Source of the DNA: Spirochaetia bacterium
GTDB taxonomy: Bacteria; Spirochaetota; Spirochaetia; Sphaerochaetales; Sphaerochaetaceae
NCBI GenBank assembly: GCA_009929055.1
Contig: SABI01000186.1
Span: 1 to 5,118, forward strand
Direction: 5' to 3'
DNA length: 5,118 bases
A program made the position numbers and the translations under genes. Below are positions 1-3,822 of the stretch, in pieces. The notes under the pieces are model-generated. The model was not told the origin of the DNA, made no database searches, and saw only the letters and a list, made by a program, of their open reading frames with translations. The number at the start of each line of letters is the position of its first letter. Position 1 is the stretch's first letter.

Positions 1-743
1 GTTGATTTATAACGATCACTCTCTTCATACATTAGATGGTATACAGGAGATGTAATGTAAGAGAGGACAATAGGGGCTTCCCCTTCTGTAAATAGACCAT
101 ATCCACTTGACCAGCCATCAGCTATTGTTAAAATATTCTCTTTTACAGCTCTCCACCAATCAAGGTAATTTTCCCCATAGACCATCACAGTCCACTCTAA
201 CAATCCCATTCCTACACTACTGGTTCTTGGGTCCATTATGATGATGCTTTTTTTGTACATCGGGTCTAATAGATCATCTAAGGAAGTAGGAATTACAGAT
301 AAAGACTCACTATCGTAGTTAAAGGAGTATGAGGCGTAGTTAAATGGGAGAAGAGAATAGGTTTCATCAAATTGAATTGAGAGGGGGATTTCCTCTAGCA
401 CAGGAGATTCATAAGGGATAAATAGATTAGAGGAGAGAGTTTTAGAGAGAAGTTCATGAGAAATTCCAATAACCACATCTGCTTTTGGTGAATTTTTTTC
501 AAGTTCTAACTTTGTTAATAATTCACCACCATTACCTACTGAAACAAGGTTAACTTTAATTCCAGTAGCCTCTTCAAACATAGGGACTACAATAGGCCCA
601 GGGCCCCATTCACTTACGAAAGAGTCGTAAGCATAGACTGTGAGGATATTATTTTCCTCTTTTTCTTGGTTTCCGACAGCAAAACCAGCTGATACGCACA
701 AGACAGAGACCAACAAAACGCTAAGTATGTTTCGGTATTTCAC
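1..743 (-). CDS. thiB: Thiamine ABC transporter substrate-binding protein ThiB (3' end outside window)
   Basis: This is the periplasmic binding protein that delivers thiamine, and probably TMP/TPP, to the ThiPQ importer. About 247 codons are visible of a family length near 330, and the frame is open to the left edge. A signal peptide covers residues 1-22 (KYRN basic start, hydrophobic core, cleavage near GFA|VGNQE). The mature protein opens with LTVYAYDSFVSEWGPGP (from about residue 36), the ThiB/TbpA hallmark, followed by KADVVIGIS, DPRTSSVGMGLLEW and, near the edge, GWSSGYGLFTEGEAPIVLSY-TSPVYH, all closely matching E. coli TbpA. The start is taken as GTG at 743-741 because GGAGG lies 8 nt upstream. 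An in-frame ATG at 758-756 overlaps that ribosome binding site and has none of its own. The TPP riboswitch immediately upstream independently supports a thiamine role. The permease and ATPase genes presumably follow beyond the left edge. Identification is firm; ligand preference among thiamine forms is not visible. Confidence 0.95.
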   Translation of the reverse strand, partial: MKYRNILSVLLVSVLCVSAGFAVGNQEKEENNILTVYAYDSFVSEWGPGPIVVPMFEEATGIKVNLVSVGNGGELLTKLELEKNSPKADVVIGISHELLSKTLSSNLFIPYESPVLEEIPLSIQFDETYSLLPFNYASYSFNYDSESLSVIPTSLDDLLDPMYKKSIIIMDPRTSSVGMGLLEWTVMVYGENYLDWWRAVKENILTIADGWSSGYGLFTEGEAPIVLSYITSPVYHLMYEESDRYKS

Positions 744-751
744 CTTATATA

Positions 752-756
752 CCTCC
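752..756 (-). promoter_or_regulatory. Ribosome binding site of thiB
   Basis: GGAGG lies 8 nt before the GTG codon at 743-741. It decides the start, because the alternative ATG at 758-756 overlaps this element. No good intrinsic terminator (GC-rich hairpin plus U-run) is visible between the TPP aptamer and this site, so the riboswitch may act by exposing or hiding this site. That mechanism is inference. Confidence 0.8.
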
Positions 757-803
757 ATGAGTGTATTTCTGTCTGTGGGGATACAATAAATTTGAGTTTA
801 CTA

Positions 804-883
804 ACACTTCCCTTCGCTAGCATTACCTAGATCAGGTTCAACGGGTGTAATCTCAGGCCATTTAGTTGACCACCCCAAGACAT
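804..883 (-). promoter_or_regulatory. TPP riboswitch (THI element) controlling thiB
   Basis: The minus-strand RNA carries the conserved TPP aptamer blocks in order. A GGGGTG 5' block (about 879-873) is followed by a P3-type stem with GGTCA pairing to TGGCC around a 6-nt loop. CTGAGA follows at 856-851, then ACCCG, whose CCC can close P2 with GGG. CCTGATCT and GGTAATGCTAGCG make up the pyrophosphate-binding side (836-815), and GGGAAGT ends the aptamer at 812-806. The pyrimidine- and pyrophosphate-sensing motifs CTGAGA and GATCTxGxTAATxCxAGCG are close to textbook. The closing P1 stem looks short in my reading (CTT/AAG). The aptamer begins almost at the predicted transcription start. Binding of thiamine pyrophosphate should lower thiB expression. 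An alternative pairing of the 3' P1 strand (AGTGT) with ACACT just before the thiB ribosome binding site is possible but unproven. Confidence 0.96.
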
Positions 884-888
884 CTATG

Positions 889-917
889 AATATAGGAGAA
901 GAACTGTTATCTGTCAA
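889..917 (-). promoter_or_regulatory. Promoter of the TPP riboswitch-thiB transcript
   Basis: TTGACA (917-912, perfect -35) and TATATT (894-889, five of six for -10) are separated by exactly 17 bp. The predicted start lies near 884-883, just before the aptamer. The -35 box overlaps the last codons of the upstream binding-protein gene (Leu-Asp-Arg-stop), so the thiamine unit has its own sigma-70-type promoter without an intergenic gap. I see no terminator separating the two units, so read-through from the metal operon is also possible. Confidence 0.8.
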
Positions 918-1734
918 GCAACCCCAGTTCTTTCCCATTATGTTCAATGACACTAAGGATTGAATCTGTCTTAAAAGGACCTGGGAAGTTAACAAGTTCT
1001 ACATAGTTTCTCCCTTCTTTAGAAAATGCCATGCCACCAGGAGAGTGATAGTTATCTACAATAGTTGCAAATTGAAGCTTTTCTATCTCCTTTACATCAC
1101 TCATGGTAATTTCTTGTGGACCATATACAGCAACAACTGTGTACCCTAAAGACTCAATAAATCCTTTTTGGTGATACTGAACAATTACCCTTTTTTCACT
1201 TTCACTTAAATTCTTTACATTTTCTTTAAGGGTATCAAAAAGTGAGTCAAGAGAAGTAAGCCAAAGGGTACCTTCTTTTTGTGTCCCAAGTAGTGCAGAT
1301 ATCTTTTCTACATTACCCCTTAATAGCTGGGGGGTGTTTCCTGTTGTGACTTTATAAATTTTGTTTTCATCAATGTTCGCTGCACTGACAAGCTTCTTCA
1401 TAAATCCTTCATATCCTGCCCAAAATAAAAGATCCCCTTTTGTTGCTGTAATAATATCTTTTGGAGAAAAGTCATACTCTGGTGGATGTTTTAAGGTAAT
1501 TGGGGCAAGGGTAGTAATCTTCTTTGCACCTGAAGCTTCTACTATTGCACTTACCCAAGAGGTACTTGAAATGATAGTTGGCCCCATGGAGCTCTCTCCA
1601 GCATAGGACTCATACCGAGAAACACTTGAATCATCATCGATTACCTCTTTTTGCCCTTCAGCAAAGAGTCCTGTTGAAATAAAGAGACTTCCCATTAATA
1701 GGGTGATAAGAAATACCTTGTACTTAGAAATCAT
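907..1734 (-). CDS. Divergent ZnuA/TroA-like ABC transporter substrate-binding protein
   Basis: This 275-residue periplasmic protein is the last gene of the metal-transport operon, 17 bp after the permease stop, with AAGGAG (1746-1741) 6 nt before its ATG. A signal peptide spans residues 1-25 (cleavage near LFA|EGQKE) and an acidic, Ser-rich linker covers about 31-50. The TroA-type fold shows in WVSAIVEASGAKKIT (60-74), HPPEYDFSPKD (83-93) matching the family PHxYxPTPxD, GDLLFWAGYEGFMKKL (100-115), TLWLTSLDSL (156-165) matching DPHVWLDP, and YHQKGFIESLGY (187-198) matching HDAFGYxxxxyGL. The ligands are odd. The first His (83) sits two residues before the usual place, the DPHVWLDP His is Thr156, His188 is in register, and the final Asp region reads VNFPGPF. 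An extra His230 is present. There is no His-rich loop. It should deliver a metal or metal complex to the adjacent permease. Which metal cannot be read from the sequence. Confidence 0.85.
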   Translation of the reverse strand: MISKYKVFLITLLMGSLFISTGLFAEGQKEVIDDDSSVSRYESYAGESSMGPTIISSTSWVSAIVEASGAKKITTLAPITLKHPPEYDFSPKDIITATKGDLLFWAGYEGFMKKLVSAANIDENKIYKVTTGNTPQLLRGNVEKISALLGTQKEGTLWLTSLDSLFDTLKENVKNLSESEKRVIVQYHQKGFIESLGYTVVAVYGPQEITMSDVKEIEKLQFATIVDNYHSPGGMAFSKEGRNYVELVNFPGPFKTDSILSVIEHNGKELGLLDR

Positions 1735-1751
1735 AAAAAACTCCTTATGTG

Positions 1752-2567
1752 TTAATTTTTAGTGATGTAAGCAAACAAATAGACTAAAGCCAATATTAAA
1801 GTGGAAACGAGAGCACTCGAAGCTCCAATAGGAAGGCTGAAAAAGAGGGCAACAAGAAATCCTAAAAACGCCGTAAGAAAACCAAAGAGGGAAGTGAGGA
1901 GGAGGGTAGAGAAGAAGTTCTTTGAAATTCTTAGAGCAGCTACTGCTGGAAGAAATAAAAGGGCATCAACTAACAAAGCTCCTACTAACTTTAACGCTGT
2001 GGCTACACTAAAGCCTAGGATGATGAAAATAAGGTTCATCATCATCTTAACTGGAACTCCCAGAACTTGAGCAAGTTCTGGATTTAATAAAATTAATTGA
2101 ATTTCTCGATAAGTAATAGTAAAAAAGAGAATCACGACGATACCTAGAAAAATAGTAAGAAAGAGATCTATGTTATTCATCAACAAAATATTGCCAGCAA
2201 AGATATCAAATACTTCCATAGCAGGGACGTTTGTTGCCGCTAAGATAACAAAAGCTCCAGCTAGAGAACCGGTCATGAAAAAAGCGCCAATACTACTCGC
2301 TTTCTCTTTTTTATCGCGGGTGAGTAACCCCATAATTAGAGATATTGTTACAACAAAGAAATAAGCAAATAGTGTGGGAGAAAGATTGAAAGCTATAGCA
2401 ATAGCAGCCCCAAAGAGTCCTACATGCATTAAAGTAAAACGCATTGTCATAAGGTGTAGTGGGATAATTATTACTCCAACGAGAGAGAGTGTAGAGCCAG
2501 CAAAAAGCATTCCAATGAATGCGTGCAATATAATAGGGATACTAAGTGCTTCAATAATAGTGTTCAA
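1752..2567 (-). CDS. ABC-3 family (ZnuB/TroC/MntB-like) metal ABC transporter permease
   Basis: This inner-membrane protein of 271 residues has about eight hydrophobic segments (roughly 9-37, 46-61, 64-83, 92-112, 132-152, 176-212 as a long pair, 219-243, 248-268). Family features are the cytoplasmic coupling stretch YREIQLILLNPELAQVLGV (153-171) and VATALKLVGALLVDALLFLPAVAA (188-211), matching the ABC-3 consensus 'vvGvLLvsalLilPaaaA'. The start is a TTG at 2567-2565. It overlaps the ATPase stop as TTGA and has GAGAGG 8 nt upstream (2581-2576). The first in-frame ATG (Met20) would cut into the first membrane segment. The family motif RxxLxGDxxSH, which supplies the Asp/His pair of the pore, reads RFTLMHVGLFG (43-53) here: Asp becomes Val49 and His becomes Gly53, with a His at 48 instead. 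It should form the translocation pore as a homodimer with the ATPase. Substrate is undetermined. Confidence 0.88.
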   Translation of the reverse strand: MNTIIEALSIPIILHAFIGMLFAGSTLSLVGVIIIPLHLMTMRFTLMHVGLFGAAIAIAFNLSPTLFAYFFVVTISLIMGLLTRDKKEKASSIGAFFMTGSLAGAFVILAATNVPAMEVFDIFAGNILLMNNIDLFLTIFLGIVVILFFTITYREIQLILLNPELAQVLGVPVKMMMNLIFIILGFSVATALKLVGALLVDALLFLPAVAALRISKNFFSTLLLTSLFGFLTAFLGFLVALFFSLPIGASSALVSTLILALVYLFAYITKN

Positions 2568-3259
2568 CTTATGTGCCTCTCTATAAGGGTATGGTTTTCT
2601 AATAAAAAGACTCTTTGAACATACTCTAAATGAAGTGTGTCGTGGCTGATGATGAGCATGGTAAATTGAAGTTCTTTTTGAAGTCTTTCAATAAGTTCAA
2701 CTATCTCTTTTTTAGATTCTTTGTCGAGATACGTTGTGGGTTCATCAAGAAGTAAGAGGGATGGAGAGCGAATAATAGCTCTCGCAATGGCTACTTTCTG
2801 CCTTTGTCCCCCAGAGAGAGCCCTTAGGTCTCGGTGAGAATAATCACTCATTCCAACCATCTCTAAAGCTTCAACAGCTTTTCGTCTGTCCTGTTTTGAA
2901 GAACGTTTAAGGTAAGAAAAGTTTTTACCATAGAGTCCAAGGAGGACACTCTCTTCAACTTGAGTTGCTATTTCTGATTGCATTTGTATTTGAGGAACAT
3001 AGGAAAGTTCTTTGTGGGAATGTGTTGGTGAATTTTTCTCATTTAAAAGGTGACCGAACAAAGTAATAGTCCCTTTTGTTGGATATATTTGATGACAAAG
3101 GAGTTTGAGGAGAGTTGTTTTTCCTGCTCCGTTTTCCCCAACTATCATCACTTTTTCCCCTTTCTGTAAGCTAAATGAGATCTCTTGTAATATGGGTTCA
3201 TTTTTCTGATAGGCAAAACTTACATTCTTAAAAGTAAGTATATGTTCCTCTATTGCCAT
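2564..3259 (-). CDS. Metal-type ABC transporter ATP-binding protein (ZnuC/TroB-like)
   Basis: This 231-residue nucleotide-binding subunit powers the adjacent ABC-3 permease from the cytoplasmic face. All catalytic motifs are intact: Walker A GENGAGKTT (41-49), Q-loop Gln90 in YVPQ, signature LSGGQ (148-152), Walker B LLLLDEP (168-174, Glu173 catalytic), D-loop YLD (177-179) and H-loop His206 in SHD. The domain is a single ABC unit with no accessory C-terminal domain, the normal size for ZnuC/MntB-type ATPases. The ATG at 3259 overlaps the end of the regulator gene by 10 bp and has GAGGAA 5 nt upstream inside that gene, so translation is probably coupled. Its stop overlaps the permease TTG start by 4 bp. 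Assignment to metal import rests on the neighbours, since the ATPase alone does not reveal the substrate. Confidence 0.9.
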   Translation of the reverse strand: MAIEEHILTFKNVSFAYQKNEPILQEISFSLQKGEKVMIVGENGAGKTTLLKLLCHQIYPTKGTITLFGHLLNEKNSPTHSHKELSYVPQIQMQSEIATQVEESVLLGLYGKNFSYLKRSSKQDRRKAVEALEMVGMSDYSHRDLRALSGGQRQKVAIARAIIRSPSLLLLDEPTTYLDKESKKEIVELIERLQKELQFTMLIISHDTLHLEYVQRVFLLENHTLIERHIS

Positions 3260-3672
3260 GCTAGTTCCTCTACCATAGATTCAGGTGCTACAATAGAAAT
3301 TTTGCCAACAACGTGAGGTTGCTTCATTATTTCTGTTGCCCACCGAGAAATCTCTTTATTTTTTCCATGTACAACAAGAATTTTTAATGCAACATTTTCC
3401 TTTATGTGTGAAGTGAGGTTTGTAAGGATATGAATTGATGGGTATGGACTGATAGGGACTCTAAGGAGGGTTGTGTTAGCTTTATAGATAAGTGAAATTA
3501 CAGAAGTTACTTCACTCTCATCATTCTCATTACCTAATTCAATTAACTGTTCTTGAATTAATTGTCGTATAGTTTGGCTTCTATTAGCAAAATGGTACTC
3601 TTTTGTATAATTATCGAGCATATCTACTAATTGTTTATCCATAGAAACGCCGAAACGAACTAGGTTTGACAT
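3250..3672 (-). CDS. NikR-like ribbon-helix-helix regulator with altered metal-binding site
   Basis: This 140-residue protein is a DNA-binding regulator and the first gene of the metal operon. Residues 5-45 form the ribbon-helix-helix domain: VRFGVSMD beta strand, LVDMLDNYTKEY helix, then FANRSQTIRQLI matching NikR NNRSEAIRDIL. Residues about 55-130 match the NikR C-terminal ACT-like tetramerisation domain (SVISLIYKAN, LTSHIKENVALKILVVHG, KISIVAPE). Aligned with E. coli NikR, the nickel ligands His76, His87, His89 and Cys95 fall on Pro76, Thr87, His89 and Ala95, so three of four are lost. The start is the ATG at 3672, with AAAGGAGG upstream. A longer form from GTG 3705 would begin at the predicted transcription start and is unlikely. 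It most plausibly represses its own operon through the dyad at 3695-3730. Whether it senses nickel, another metal or no metal is open. Confidence 0.87.
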   Translation of the reverse strand: MSNLVRFGVSMDKQLVDMLDNYTKEYHFANRSQTIRQLIQEQLIELGNENDESEVTSVISLIYKANTTLLRVPISPYPSIHILTNLTSHIKENVALKILVVHGKNKEISRWATEIMKQPHVVGKISIVAPESMVEELAWQ

Positions 3673-3676
3673 AGTA

Positions 3677-3684
3677 CCTCCTTT
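3677..3684 (-). promoter_or_regulatory. Ribosome binding site of the NikR-like gene
   Basis: AAAGGAGG lies just before the ATG at 3672-3670. The gap is short (4 nt after GGAGG), but pairing with the 16S tail would be extensive. It fixes the start at residue Met-Ser-Asn and argues against the upstream GTG at 3705. Confidence 0.75.
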
Positions 3685-3694
3685 CTGGTGAGGC

Positions 3695-3730
3695 AATAGT
3701 AACACGAAAAATTAAAAAGATGCTACTATT
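3695..3730. promoter_or_regulatory. Predicted NikR-type operator (inverted repeat, half-sites 16 bp apart)
   Basis: The plus strand reads AATAGTAACA (3695-3704), 16 bp of A/T-rich spacer, then TGCTACTATT (3721-3730). The arms match as an inverted repeat at nine of ten positions. The 6-bp cores GTAACA and TGCTAC (3699-3704 and 3721-3726) have the same layout as the E. coli NikR site, GTATGA-N16-TCATAC. One arm lies in the -35/-10 spacer and the other over the start of the metal operon transcript, so binding should block transcription. The neighbouring NikR-like gene is the obvious ligand. Seen: the dyad and its geometry. Inferred: who binds it. Confidence 0.72.
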
Positions 3731-3739
3731 TTGGTTCAA
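3711..3739 (-). promoter_or_regulatory. Promoter of the regulator-ABC transporter operon
   Basis: TTGAAC (3739-3734, -35, four of six) and TTTAAT (3716-3711, -10, five of six) are separated by 17 bp. The predicted start is near 3705-3703, giving a leader of about 31-33 nt before the ATG at 3672. The -10 box lies between the two arms of the predicted operator, a classic arrangement for negative autoregulation. Confidence 0.7.
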
Positions 3740-3787
3740 TTTTTTCTTCTATAGATGCGTTCTTCATTAAAACTCCTCATCCAAAGA

Positions 3788-3816
3788 TTGACCGCTCGGG
3801 TGTGAGAGATTAGAAT
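3788..3816 (+). promoter_or_regulatory. Promoter of nnr, predicting a leaderless mRNA
   Basis: TTGACC (3788-3793, five of six) and TAGAAT (3811-3816, five of six) are exactly 17 bp apart. Transcription would start about seven bases after the -10 box, at 3822-3824, which is the ATG of nnr (3823). No Shine-Dalgarno sequence is visible before that ATG, consistent with a leaderless transcript. The divergent metal-operon operator ends about 58 bp upstream, so cross-regulation is not obvious. Confidence 0.68.
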
Positions 3817-3822
3817 TAGAGT

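Noticed and set aside
756..758. ATG as alternative thiB start
   Set aside because: It is in frame, but it overlaps the GGAGG element and lacks its own ribosome binding site. GTG at 743 has ideal spacing.
801..995. 64-residue minus-strand open frame
   Set aside because: It runs out of frame through the 3' end of the binding-protein gene, the thiB promoter and the TPP aptamer, all of which have independent support.
1361..1606. 81-residue plus-strand open frame
   Set aside because: It is antisense to the well-supported binding-protein gene and shows no recognisable family features.
1801..2586. Three plus-strand open frames (1801-2070, 2170-2364, 2374-2586)
   Set aside because: They are antisense to the permease gene. 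Their Lys/Arg/Ala-rich composition is what antisense reading of hydrophobic codons produces.
3673..3705. 11-residue N-terminal extension of the NikR-like protein from GTG 3705
   Set aside because: The codon sits at the predicted transcription start inside an operator arm, and a strong AAAGGAGG precedes the ATG at 3672.
3695..3730. The dyad read as an intrinsic terminator hairpin
   Set aside because: It lies upstream of both divergent genes, has a 16-nt A/T loop and weak stem, and coincides with a promoter, so an operator fits better.
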